Below are positions 35,708-44,052 of a stretch of DNA of 64,000 nt, one piece after another. Every line of letters begins with the position of its first letter. Position 1 is the first letter of the stretch. The notes under the pieces are model-generated. The model was not told the DNA's origin, did not search any database, and was given only the letters and a program-made list of their open reading frames with translations. Both the position numbers and the translations under genes were made by a program. Source of the stretch: Gammaproteobacteria bacterium (GTDB lineage Bacteria; Pseudomonadota; Gammaproteobacteria; Steroidobacterales; PWYM01); NCBI GenBank assembly GCA_007693855.1, contig RECU01000053.1, positions 124,001 to 188,000 on the forward strand, in the 5' to 3' direction.

Positions 35708-36732
35708 GCGGACATCCGTCGGCGCTTGCTGTCCAGCAGCTGACGCACGGCCGCCTCGACCTTGGCCGGCGAGGGGATGTAGGCGTCTTCCAGCGTCGGC
35801 GCAAACGGCACGGGCGTATGCGGCACGGTGACCTGCCGGATCGGTCCACGCAGGAACTCGAAGCCCTCCTGGGCCACCATGCCCGCGATGTCGCCGGCCA
35901 GGCCACAGCGTGCCGCGGACTCGTCCACGATCACCAGCCGGCCGGTCTTCTCGACGCTCTCGAGGATGGAATCGCTGTCGAGCGGCGAGCTGGTACGCGG
36001 ATCGAGCACCTCCACGGACACCCCTTCACGGGCAAGCTTGTCCGCCACCTCGTTGGCGATATGCACCATCCGCGAGAACGCCACGATGGTCACGTCGTCG
36101 CCTTCGCGCGTGAAGTTCGCCTCACCGAAGGGAATCGTGTAGGCCTCGTCCGGCACCTCGTCGGCGATGTCATACAACGCCTTGTGTTCGAAGAAGATCA
36201 CCGGGTCATCGTCGCGGATCGCCTGGATCATCAGGCCCTTCGCGTCGTAGGCGTTGGAGGGCATGACGCACTTGAGCCCCGGCACCGCCGTGAACAGGTG
36301 ATACAGCGACTGCGAGTGCTGCGCGGCGGCGCGAAACCCGGCGCCGATCATCGTGCGCAGCACCATCGGCGTGCGCGCCTTGCCACCGAACATGTACCGG
36401 AACTTGGCGGCCTGGTTCATGATCTGGTCGAAGCACACGCCGACGAAGTCGACGAACATGAGCTCCGCCACCGGGCGCAGCCCGGTGGTCGCGGCCCCCG
36501 CCGCCGCGCCCATGATCGCGGACTCGGAGATGGGCGTGTCGATCACCCGCTCCCGACCGAACTCGCCGATCAGCCCCTTGGTGACGCCCATCACACCGCC
36601 GTAGGCATCTTCCTCGCCGCTGCCGCCGGCGCCGCCGGAGACGTCCTCGCCAATGATGATGATGTCCGGATCCCGAGCCATCTCCTGGCGCAGGGCCTCG
36701 TTGATCGCCTCGCGTATCGTCTTCTTCGCCAT
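35704..36732 (-). CDS. acoB: Acetoin dehydrogenase-type E1 beta subunit
   Basis: A 342-aa transketolase-like beta subunit. It contains EALRQEMARDPDIIIIGEDV at the N-terminus, FVGVCFDQIMNQAAKFRYM, and the C-terminal VIVDESAARCGLAGDIAG domain. It pairs with the AcoA-like E1 alpha and AcoC around it, with a 13-base gap to acoA and a 4-base overlap with acoC. Beta subunits complete the TPP site and bind E2. Specificity for acetoin is inferred from acoC; another 2-oxo or acyloin substrate is possible. Confidence 0.92.
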   Translation of the reverse strand: MAKKTIREAINEALRQEMARDPDIIIIGEDVSGGAGGSGEEDAYGGVMGVTKGLIGEFGRERVIDTPISESAIMGAAAGAATTGLRPVAELMFVDFVGVCFDQIMNQAAKFRYMFGGKARTPMVLRTMIGAGFRAAAQHSQSLYHLFTAVPGLKCVMPSNAYDAKGLMIQAIRDDDPVIFFEHKALYDIADEVPDEAYTIPFGEANFTREGDDVTIVAFSRMVHIANEVADKLAREGVSVEVLDPRTSSPLDSDSILESVEKTGRLVIVDESAARCGLAGDIAGMVAQEGFEFLRGPIRQVTVPHTPVPFAPTLEDAYIPSPAKVEAAVRQLLDSKRRRMSA

Positions 36733-36745
36733 GACGCAGTCCCCC

Positions 36746-37714
36746 TCAGTAAGACACGTAGACGTCGGTGGTCAGCTCGCTCACCGGCGGGTAGTCGGCC
36801 GCGCGCGCCTCGGCGACGGCCTCGTCGATCAGCTCGGCGACCTCGGCGTCGATGGCGTCGAGCTGGGCCTCGCGCAACATACCCTCGGCAGTGACGCGGG
36901 CCCGGAAAATCCGCAGGCAGTCGCTGTCTTCGCGGATACGCTTGAGCTCCTCGGCTGATCGGTAGCTCTGCGGATCGCCCTCGTAATGGCCGTAGAAGCG
37001 CATCGCCACCGCTTCGATCGCGCTCGGTCCACCGCCGTTGCGGGCGCGCTCGATCGCCTCACCCGCCGCCTCGGCCACGGCGAAGAAATCCGTGCCGTCG
37101 ACCCGCACCGCGGGCATGCCGAAGCCTGCCGCGCGCCCGGCGATGTCCTTCGAGCCCACGGCGTAGTCCGCACCGGTGCCCTCACCGTAGCCGTTGTTCT
37201 CGATCATGAACAGCACGGGCAACTGCAGCACGACGGCCAGATTCATGGCCTCGAAGGTCGTGCCCTGGTTGGAGCCGCCGTCGCCGGTGAAGGACACGGC
37301 GCAGTGGCGCGTCTTCTTGGTCTTGGCGGTCAGTGCCGCGCCGACCGCCAGCGGCGGATTACCGCCGACGATGGCGTTGGCGCCGAGCATGCCCTGGGAC
37401 AGGTCGGCAATGTGCATCGAGCCGCCCTTGCCGGCACACAGCCCGCCCTGCTTGCCGAAGATCTCTTTCATCATCCCCTTCACGTCGCAGAGCTTGGCGA
37501 TGCAGTGCCCGTGCCCTCGATGCGTCGAGCCGATGTAATCCTTCTCGCTCAGGTGGATGCAGACACCGGTGGCGATCGCCTCCTGGCCCGCGTAGAGGTG
37601 CACGAAACCGGGAATGTCACCGGTGGTGTTTTCGGTGTGAATACGCTCTTCGAAATCGCGGATGGTGCGCATCCGCCGATAGGCGTCGAGCAGCTGGGAC
37701 TCGCTGAAAGTCAT
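36746..37714 (-). CDS. acoA: Acetoin dehydrogenase-type E1 alpha subunit, TPP-dependent
   Basis: A 322-aa TPP-binding subunit. GDGGSNQGTTFEAMNLA and the following ENNGYGEGT form the GDG-N TPP/Mg motif, and MHIADLS and STHRGHGH are characteristic of the E1-alpha/AcoA family. ATG 37714 (MTFSES) is preceded by GGGGGAG; the track ORF runs further upstream without a ribosome site. It is first in the acoABC order on the minus strand. A strong inverted repeat lies ~50 bases upstream. Confidence 0.92.
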   Translation of the reverse strand: MTFSESQLLDAYRRMRTIRDFEERIHTENTTGDIPGFVHLYAGQEAIATGVCIHLSEKDYIGSTHRGHGHCIAKLCDVKGMMKEIFGKQGGLCAGKGGSMHIADLSQGMLGANAIVGGNPPLAVGAALTAKTKKTRHCAVSFTGDGGSNQGTTFEAMNLAVVLQLPVLFMIENNGYGEGTGADYAVGSKDIAGRAAGFGMPAVRVDGTDFFAVAEAAGEAIERARNGGGPSAIEAVAMRFYGHYEGDPQSYRSAEELKRIREDSDCLRIFRARVTAEGMLREAQLDAIDAEVAELIDEAVAEARAADYPPVSELTTDVYVSY

Positions 37715-37762
37715 CTGTGGCTCCCCCATGAGGCGTCCCGGCGTGTGTCCGGGGCGCGCGCT

Positions 37763-37789
37763 AAAAACAGACTGACTCGTCTGTTTTTT
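37763..37789. repeat. 10-bp inverted repeat: terminator and/or operator upstream of acoA
   Basis: AAAAACAGAC-tgactc-GTCTGTTTTT is a perfect 10-bp inverted repeat. It starts 5 bases after the stop of the upstream hydrolase gene and has T-runs on both strands, so it could be a bidirectional intrinsic terminator. The core ACAGAC-N6-GTCTGT also resembles a TetR-family operator in front of acoA. The sequence alone does not decide. Confidence 0.7.
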
Positions 37790-37794
37790 CGATT

Positions 37795-38685
37795 TCAACC
37801 GCCGCCCGGACGGCTTGTCAAGGCGCCGTCGACAAACTCCCTGGCCAACCAGTCCAGCGTCGTGGCATTGACCCGCGCCCAGGCCTCCTCCTGCACCCAA
37901 TGCGCGGCACCCGGCACGGTCACCAGCGTCAGCGGCGCGGCGACATGGCGCCAGGTGTCGTTCAGAGTGTCCGGCAACAGCGCGGGATCGTCCAGGCCAT
38001 GGAACATCAGCACCGGGCAGGTCACCGGGGCCGGCGCGCCGGCCGGGAGTGCATAGGGCTCGCGGGCAAAGTTCTCGCGATAGTAGTGCATCATCGCGGC
38101 CAGGTCGGAGCGCTCGAAGGCCTCGCGGTAGGCCTCCCGGGGGGCGGCTGCCGGCAGGATCCCGAGCAGTGTCTCGACATCGAGCCGGCGATGGGAATCA
38201 GCTCCCTGGAAGCGCCGGGCATAGGCACTGGCGGCATGCTGCGGCCCACCGCGCGCGAGTTCGCGCACCAGACACCAGGGATGCGGCAGGTTGCAGATCA
38301 CCAGTCCGGCGACCCGCGCCGGACGGTGCATCGCCAGCATCCAGGCAATCATGCCCCCCCAGTCGTGCGCCATGATGATCGCGCGCTCGGCCCCCTGGTC
38401 GGCGATCACCGCCTCGACATCCCCGAGCAGGGTGCGCATCCGGTAGGCCTCGCCGCCCTGCGGCTGGTCGCTCAGGTTGTAGCCGCGCAGGTCCATCGCG
38501 GCGACCCGATAGCGGGTGGCCAGCACCGGCATCTGGCGTCGCCAGGTGTACCAGCAGTCCGGCCAGCCGTGGATCATCACCAGCAGCGGGCCCTCGCCCA
38601 GGGTCGCGTAATGAATGCCGACGCCGTCATGCACGGCACGGTGGTGGGTGACGCGGTCGAGCAGCGCGGCAAATTCCGTATCCAT
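37795..38685 (-). CDS. Alpha/beta hydrolase (epoxide hydrolase / haloalkane dehalogenase-like)
   Basis: A 296-aa hydrolase. MIHGWPDCWYTWR is the HGxP oxyanion motif of epoxide hydrolases and dehalogenases. The nucleophile region IMAHDWGGMIAW has Asp (D in HDWGG), as in those families, not Ser. The C-terminal VPGAAHWVQEE supplies the histidine. ATG 38685 is chosen over 38700 because GGGGAGA lies before it. It is cytosolic, with no signal peptide. An epoxide, halide or fluoroacetate-type substrate is possible. Confidence 0.87.
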   Translation of the reverse strand: MDTEFAALLDRVTHHRAVHDGVGIHYATLGEGPLLVMIHGWPDCWYTWRRQMPVLATRYRVAAMDLRGYNLSDQPQGGEAYRMRTLLGDVEAVIADQGAERAIIMAHDWGGMIAWMLAMHRPARVAGLVICNLPHPWCLVRELARGGPQHAASAYARRFQGADSHRRLDVETLLGILPAAAPREAYREAFERSDLAAMMHYYRENFAREPYALPAGAPAPVTCPVLMFHGLDDPALLPDTLNDTWRHVAAPLTLVTVPGAAHWVQEEAWARVNATTLDWLAREFVDGALTSRPGGG

Positions 38686-38726
38686 GGTCTCCCCTGTCAT
38701 CCAGGCTTCTCCAGCCGCGCGAGCAG

Positions 38727-40169
38727 TCAGTCCAGCGGCGGCGGCAGCCCGCCCCCCAGCAACGCATGCACCCGCGCCGCCACGGCCAGCACGCGATAGT
38801 CGCCATACCGCGGTCCGATCAGCTGCAGGCCGACGGGCAGACCGCTGACGTCATCGATACCGGCCGGCAGCACAGTGGCCGGCAGGCCGAGCAGCGAGGG
38901 CAGCGCGATCCAGAAAGCCTGCGCCATCCAGGGGTGGTTCTGGCCACCCAGGGTCACCTGCCGCCTGGCCACCGGCACGACATCATGCGGCCAGGCCGGG
39001 CGATGCAGCACGGGGCAGACCAGCACATCGTGATGCTCGAACAGCGGCGCCAGCCGATCACCGAGCGCCCGGCGTTCCTCCTCAAGCTCGAGCCAGCCGC
39101 GGTGGTCCAGCGTGGCGCCGAGGGCCATCGCGCCCGGCAACCCGCGGCTGTCCGCGGGCAGGTCACGCGTCTGCTCGGCCAGGCGGGCGATCAGCGAGTC
39201 GGGATACTCGACGCTCATCGCCGCATACATCAGCCGCAGAAAGAGCTCGAACATGCGCCCGGCATCCTCCAGAGGCTGACAGGGCGCGACGGCCACACCC
39301 GCGTCCGCCAGCCGGGTGACGGCCTGCCCGAGCACACCGGCCACCGCCGGCTCGAGCGGGCACTCGGCCGCCTCCAGCCACAGCCCGAACCGCAGCGACG
39401 TGGCGGCCGGCACGGCTTGCGGGCGGCCGAGACGCGCGGCCTGCGGCGGCGCGACCAGCACCTCGAGGGCCAGCGCGAGATCCGCCGGGTCACGCGCCAA
39501 GGGCCCCGCCACCAGCATGTCCATGGGCGAGCGCCGGTTCGGCCGCCCGGCGAGCTGGCCCAGCGCACTCACCACGCCCGTGGAGGGACGATGCGCAAGA
39601 ATGCCGCAGGCGTGGGCCGGAATACGCAGCGACCCGGCGAGGTCGGTGCCGAGCTCCAGCGGCACCAGCCCGGCGGCCACGGCGGCCGCCGCCCCCCCGC
39701 TGGAGCCGCCGGCGTTGTGGCCGACACGCCATGGCGTGCTGGTTGGCCCGAACACGGGGTTGTCGGTCTGGATGTCGCCCCCGAACTGCGGCGCGTTGGT
39801 CTTGCCGAGCACGATGGCGCCGGCCTCGACCAGGCGGCGTACGGCCGGCGCATGCCGGGCGGGGCGATAGTCACGGTATTTCTCGGCCCCGGAGGTGCAG
39901 ACCAGACCAGCAACTTCCAGGGTGTCCTTGATGGTCATCGGCAGGCCATGCAGGGGACCGAGCTCGGCGTTGTGGGCACGCGCAAGATCCGCGCGGTCGG
40001 CGGCTGCCCGCGCAGCCTGCGCATCCAGGGTGACCACCGCGTTCAACGCCCGATTATGCCGGTCGATGCGCGCGAGACAGAGCTCGACCAGCGCGCGGCT
40101 GGTCACTTCCCCGGAGGCCATCAACGTCAGCCACTCGCTGGCCGAGCGGTAGTGTAACGCGCGGTTCAT
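38727..40169 (-). CDS. Amidase (amidase-signature family)
   Basis: A 480-aa hydrolase with a complete Ser-cisSer-Lys triad: lysine in MTIKDTLEVAG (K81), the GGSSGG loop (S156/S157) and the nucleophile in GTDLAGSLRIP (S180). These enzymes hydrolyse amides, carbamates or aryl-acyl amides, or act in GatA-like roles. The length and the absence of a GatB/C neighbour argue for a catabolic amidase. The track ORF begins far upstream; MNRALHYRSA at 40169 is the natural start. The stop lies 41 bases from the epoxide-hydrolase-like gene, so the two may be cotranscribed. Confidence 0.9.
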   Translation of the reverse strand: MNRALHYRSASEWLTLMASGEVTSRALVELCLARIDRHNRALNAVVTLDAQAARAAADRADLARAHNAELGPLHGLPMTIKDTLEVAGLVCTSGAEKYRDYRPARHAPAVRRLVEAGAIVLGKTNAPQFGGDIQTDNPVFGPTSTPWRVGHNAGGSSGGAAAAVAAGLVPLELGTDLAGSLRIPAHACGILAHRPSTGVVSALGQLAGRPNRRSPMDMLVAGPLARDPADLALALEVLVAPPQAARLGRPQAVPAATSLRFGLWLEAAECPLEPAVAGVLGQAVTRLADAGVAVAPCQPLEDAGRMFELFLRLMYAAMSVEYPDSLIARLAEQTRDLPADSRGLPGAMALGATLDHRGWLELEEERRALGDRLAPLFEHHDVLVCPVLHRPAWPHDVVPVARRQVTLGGQNHPWMAQAFWIALPSLLGLPATVLPAGIDDVSGLPVGLQLIGPRYGDYRVLAVAARVHALLGGGLPPPLD

Positions 40170-40322
40170 GGCGCAACGATAGCACCCTGGCAGGCGCTTG
40201 CGCGGCGCGGGGCTTTGCACGGGCTGGCCGCGCGCCGGCACCCCCGCCGACGGTAGAATGGTGGCTGACGTCATCGGGCCCGACGCGGCCCGCCTGCAAG
40301 CCCGCCCACCCCAGGTCACGCC

Positions 40323-42005
40323 TTGTCCCTTCGCCCCGAGCCTCCTGTCCCGCCGAGTGCCCCTCCGGATACCGCGATCGCCGAAACGACGGCGACTGGC
40401 GCAGGCGCCAGCGCCCTGGCGCCGCTGCGCCGCCCCATCTTCCGTGCCTTCTGGATTGCCATCTTCATCTCCACGCTGGGCGGCTGGATGCATGAGGTCG
40501 GCGCCGGATGGCTGATGGCCTCGCTGGAGCCCGATCCGTTCATGGTGGCGCTGGTGCAGGCCGCAGTGGTGCTGCCCGGTTTCCTGCTGGCGCTGCCGGC
40601 CGGGGCGCTGGCCGATATCATCGATCGGCGGATCTACCTGCTGGCCGTGATGAGCTGGCTGGTGCTGGTCACCGGCACCCTCGGGGTCCTGACGCTGCTC
40701 GACCTGGTGGACGCCCGCCTGCTGCTGCTGCTCACCTTCGGCATGGGCATCGGGATCGCCATGATGCTGCCGGCATTCAATGCCGTGATCCCGGATCTGG
40801 TGCCCCGCGAAGAACTGACCGCGGCGCTGACCCTCAACAATATCGCCGCGAACTCCACCCGCGCCCTCGGCCCCATGCTGGCGGGCTTCCTGATCGCCCT
40901 CGCGGGGCCGGCCGTGGTGTTCCTCTACAACTCGGTGAGCTACTTCGCGCTCATGGCCGTGCTTGTCCCCTGGCGCAACACCCAGCCGCGCAGCGCCCTG
41001 CCCAGCGAGCGGTTCTTCGGCGCCATGCGTACCGGGCTCAAGTTCGCCGCCCAGTCACCGGCGCTGCAGGTGGTGATGCTCAAGGCTGCGGCGTTTTTCC
41101 TCATGGCCAGCCCGTTGTGGGCGTTCCTGCCGCTGATCGTCAAGGAGCAGCTCGGCGCCGGGCCGCAGACCTTCGGGGCGCTGTTCGGCGCGGCCGGCCT
41201 AGGCGCGGTGATCGGCGGACTCAATCTCGCGCGGCTGCGGCGACGCTTCAACGGCGACCAGATCGTCGCGGCCGCGACCTTCGCGATGATTCTCGGGCTG
41301 CTGGGACTCGCACTCCTGCCCAACGCGCTGAGCCTCGGCATGGCCATGCTGATCGCCGGCGCCGCCTGGGTCTGCGTGGTCTCGACGCTGCAGGTCTCCG
41401 CCCAGCTGGCACTGCCCCACTGGGTGCGCGCGCGCGGCATCGCGCTGTTCCTGACCACCTTCATGGGCTCGATGGCGCTGGGCGCGACCGCCTGGGGCCG
41501 CCTGGCCTCGACCACCAGCATCGCCACGGCGCTCTACGGTGCCTGCGCCTTCGGGCTGGTCGCCTGGCTGCTGACCGCGCGCCTGACACTGACACGTCAC
41601 GCCGGCGAGGACCGGTCGCCGACCGCACCCACGCCCGACCCGCTGCTCGATGCCCCCGTGGCGCTGGACCGCGGCCCGGTGATGGTCGAGGTGAGCTACC
41701 AGGTCGATCCGCAGCGCGCGCGGGATTTTCAACGGGCCATGCGCGACATGCGGCGCATGCGCTTGCGTAATGGGGCGCTCAGCTGGAATCTCTTCCAGGA
41801 TGCAGCCGACCATCATCGCTGGCTGGAAGTGTTCGTCGACGAGACCTGGCTGTCGCATCTGCGCCAGCACCATCGCCTGACCGTCGAGGACCGGGCCATC
41901 AAAGCCCTCGCCGAGAGTTTCCACGCGGGTGCGAGTCCCCCACCGGTGCGACACATGGTCGCGCGCAACCCCTCCAAGCGCCGGCGCCGCTGGCAGCTGT
42001 TCTGA
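40323..42005 (+). CDS. MFS exporter (EntS/DUF894 type) with C-terminal ABM-like domain
   Basis: A 560-aa inner-membrane protein. Twelve membrane segments cover about residues 35-425 (ALPAGALADIIDRRIYLLAV is the MFS loop 2-3 signature region). The C-terminal ~110 residues (VMVEVSYQVDPQRARDFQRAM to HHRWLEVFVDETW) form an ABM-like ferredoxin-fold domain. This fusion occurs in a subgroup of the MFS_3 family. The only in-frame upstream start is TTG 40323. TAGAAT at 40254-40259 may be the -10. The substrate is unknown; EntS relatives export siderophores. Confidence 0.87.
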   Translation: MSLRPEPPVPPSAPPDTAIAETTATGAGASALAPLRRPIFRAFWIAIFISTLGGWMHEVGAGWLMASLEPDPFMVALVQAAVVLPGFLLALPAGALADIIDRRIYLLAVMSWLVLVTGTLGVLTLLDLVDARLLLLLTFGMGIGIAMMLPAFNAVIPDLVPREELTAALTLNNIAANSTRALGPMLAGFLIALAGPAVVFLYNSVSYFALMAVLVPWRNTQPRSALPSERFFGAMRTGLKFAAQSPALQVVMLKAAAFFLMASPLWAFLPLIVKEQLGAGPQTFGALFGAAGLGAVIGGLNLARLRRRFNGDQIVAAATFAMILGLLGLALLPNALSLGMAMLIAGAAWVCVVSTLQVSAQLALPHWVRARGIALFLTTFMGSMALGATAWGRLASTTSIATALYGACAFGLVAWLLTARLTLTRHAGEDRSPTAPTPDPLLDAPVALDRGPVMVEVSYQVDPQRARDFQRAMRDMRRMRLRNGALSWNLFQDAADHHRWLEVFVDETWLSHLRQHHRLTVEDRAIKALAESFHAGASPPPVRHMVARNPSKRRRRWQLF

Positions 42006-42008
42006 GGC

Positions 42009-42647
42009 ATGGCACGGCGCCCGAACCCGCCCGCCCGGTGTGGTGCGCCTGCGGCGGTGCTGCTGGCGGCCGGTGCCTCTCGCCGCCTCGGACGTCCGAA
42101 ACAGTTCCTGCGTCGCGGCGGCCTGCCGCTGCTGCTGCACCAGCTGCGGCTTGCCGCCGGCGCGACGCGCGCAGGCTCGGCGCGCGATCTCGTGGTGGTG
42201 ACCGGGGCGCGTCGTTTCGCCGTGGCGCGCGCGGCCAGCCTCGCCGGCGCCCAGGTCGTGCATGCCGCCGACTGGCAGCAGGGCATGGGTCGATCGCTGG
42301 CTCGCGGCGTGGCGACCGTGGCACCGGGTCAGGCGGTGCTGGTGCTGACCGTGGACCAGCACCGCGTGGTGCTGCGTGATCTCGCACGGCTGCTGGCGCG
42401 CTGGCGCCGCGCGCCCTGGCGCCCGGCGGCGGCGGTGTATGCCGGCGGGCCGGGCGTCCCGGCCATCCTGCCGGGCGGCTGGCGCGCGCGGCTGCTGCGC
42501 CTGTCCGGGGATCGCGGCGCCGGGACATTGCTGCGCGCCGCGGGGCGGCGCCTGACCCGGGTGGCGATGCCGCGTGCGGCAGTGGATGTCGACCGGCCGG
42601 AAGACTGGCCCGGCACCCGCGCCGCGCCCTGGCCACGGCGCGGCTGA
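42009..42647 (+). CDS. MocA-like molybdenum cofactor cytidylyltransferase
   Basis: A 212-aa nucleotidyltransferase. AAVLLAAGASRRLGRPKQFL is the NTP-binding loop, LTVDQHRV the central metal-binding motif, and GVPAILP and SGDRGAG the molybdopterin-side motifs of the MocA/MobA group. MocA transfers CMP to Mo-molybdopterin for xanthine-oxidase-family enzymes. It begins 3 bases after the MFS gene and is convergent with moaE 7 bases away. The sequence is very Arg/Ala-rich. A MurNAc-type or other NTP transferase is less likely in this moa context. Confidence 0.8.
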   Translation: MARRPNPPARCGAPAAVLLAAGASRRLGRPKQFLRRGGLPLLLHQLRLAAGATRAGSARDLVVVTGARRFAVARAASLAGAQVVHAADWQQGMGRSLARGVATVAPGQAVLVLTVDQHRVVLRDLARLLARWRRAPWRPAAAVYAGGPGVPAILPGGWRARLLRLSGDRGAGTLLRAAGRRLTRVAMPRAAVDVDRPEDWPGTRAAPWPRRG

Positions 42648-42654
42648 GCGGCGC

Positions 42655-43122
42655 CTAGGCCTGCTCGTGAGCGTGGGTGTGGCCGTGCGCCCCGTGGGCC
42701 GCCGCGCAGCCCGCACAGTTCACCCAGCCGGAATCCCCGTCCACGTAGAACTCCTTTTTCCAGATCGGCAGACGGGTCTTGACCTCGTCGATGATGTAGC
42801 GGCACGCCTCGAAGGCCGCGGCACGATGGCGCGACACCACGCCGACCCAGACGGCCACCTCGCCGAGCGCAAGATCCCCTGCACGATGATGGCAGGCCGC
42901 CTCCAGGATCTCGTAACGCGCCCGAGCCTCCTCGAGGATCCGCTCACCCTCCCTGATGGCGAGCCGTTCGTGGACCTCATAGTGCAGGGCGGTCACCGCC
43001 CGGCCTTCGTTGTGATCGCGCACCCAGCCTTCGAACGCGACGAAGGCGCCGGCGCGGACATCACCCAGGCTGCGCTTGAGGGCTTCCGGATCGATGGGCG
43101 AGGTCTCGATACGACACTGCAT
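42655..43122 (-). CDS. moaE: Molybdopterin synthase catalytic subunit
   Basis: A 155-aa subunit that converts cPMP to molybdopterin using sulfur from MoaD-thiocarboxylate. GAFVAFEGWVRDHNEGRAV, LHYEVHERLA, VSRHRAAAFEACRYIIDEVKTRLPIWKKE include the conserved Arg and catalytic Lys residues of MoaE. The tail after the usual end is Cys/His-rich (CAGCAAAHGAHGHTHAHEQA), which could bind metal. ATG 43122 follows GGAGACGG; the TTG at 43137 is less likely. Third gene of moaC-moaD-moaE. Confidence 0.95.
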   Translation of the reverse strand: MQCRIETSPIDPEALKRSLGDVRAGAFVAFEGWVRDHNEGRAVTALHYEVHERLAIREGERILEEARARYEILEAACHHRAGDLALGEVAVWVGVVSRHRAAAFEACRYIIDEVKTRLPIWKKEFYVDGDSGWVNCAGCAAAHGAHGHTHAHEQA

Positions 43123-43176
43123 GGCCGTCTCCTGCAAAGTGATGCGCCGGACCGGGCGCGAGGTGGTTGCGGCCCC

Positions 43177-43419
43177 TCAGCCGCCGGCCACGGGTGGAAA
43201 GAACAGCACCTGGTCGCCGTCGGCCAGGGCCACCTCCCACGGTGCGAGTTCGTCGTTCACGGCCACCTTGCAGCGCTCGCGCGGATCGGCAAAGCCGTGA
43301 CGGCGGGCGCACTCGACGAACAGATCACCGGCTGTGGCAGCCTCGGTGTCGAGCTGCTCGCCTGCGGTCCCGGCCTGCTCGCGGAACACCGCGAAGTACT
43401 CGACCGCGACTCTTTTCAT
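43177..43419 (-). CDS. moaD: Molybdopterin synthase sulfur-carrier subunit
   Basis: An 80-aa ubiquitin-like protein ending in the diagnostic Gly-Gly (FFPPVAGG), which is adenylated and thiocarboxylated. [25 protein letters not shown] is the typical beta-grasp end. Its ATG overlaps the moaC stop by 4 bases; moaE follows after 54 bases. Confidence 0.95.
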   Translation of the reverse strand: MKRVAVEYFAVFREQAGTAGEQLDTEAATAGDLFVECARRHGFADPRERCKVAVNDELAPWEVALADGDQVLFFPPVAGG

Positions 43420-43946
43420 GGGCCCGACTCCGCGGCGGCATGCGCCGGACCACGGTCGAAATCACGCCGCCCGCCACGCTTGGCGAGCAGACGCGTGGCC
43501 CGGATCTCGATGTCATGTGACAGCGCCTTGCACATGTCATACACCGTGAGAGCCGCAACACTGGCGCCGGTGAGCGCCTCCATCTCCACCCCCGTGCGGT
43601 GGGTCACCGCCACGGTACAGCGGATCGCGAGCGTCGTCTCGTCGTGCCAGTCCAGCGTGACACGACAGTCCTCCAGCGGCAGCGGATGACAGAACGGGAT
43701 GAGCTCGTGGGTGCGCTTGGCAGCCATCACCCCGGCGATGATCGCCGTGTGCACCACCGGGCCCTTGCGGGTCACCGGTTCGGCACCCTCGCGCAACGCC
43801 TGCGCGACCGCGGCAGGGAACACCACGAGCGCCTCGGCGGTGGCTTCACGCCGCGTCACGGCCTTGGCGCCGACGTCCACCATGCTCGGGCGGCCCTGCG
43901 CATCCACGTGCGTGAGACCACTGCCACCTGCCCTGGATACCGTCAT
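43416..43946 (-). CDS. moaC: Cyclic pyranopterin monophosphate synthase
   Basis: A 176-aa enzyme that turns 3',8-cyclo-7,8-dihydro-GTP (from MoaA) into c[32 protein letters not shown] and [23 protein letters not shown] are invariant MoaC blocks. ATG 43946 is preceded by GGAAAGGAG, so the longer track ORF is rejected. First gene of the moaCDE operon; moaA is not in the window. Divergent from the acyl-CoA dehydrogenase operon across 106 bases. Confidence 0.97.
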   Translation of the reverse strand: MTVSRAGGSGLTHVDAQGRPSMVDVGAKAVTRREATAEALVVFPAAVAQALREGAEPVTRKGPVVHTAIIAGVMAAKRTHELIPFCHPLPLEDCRVTLDWHDETTLAIRCTVAVTHRTGVEMEALTGASVAALTVYDMCKALSHDIEIRATRLLAKRGGRRDFDRGPAHAAAESGP

Positions 43947-44052
43947 ATCACTCCTTTCCAACGTCAGCGCCGTGCGCGCCCGCAAAGTCGGTGGTGTAGA
44001 CTACCTCAACGGTTGACTCCTGCGAATTCGACAGCACAGGGAAGGCATCGAG

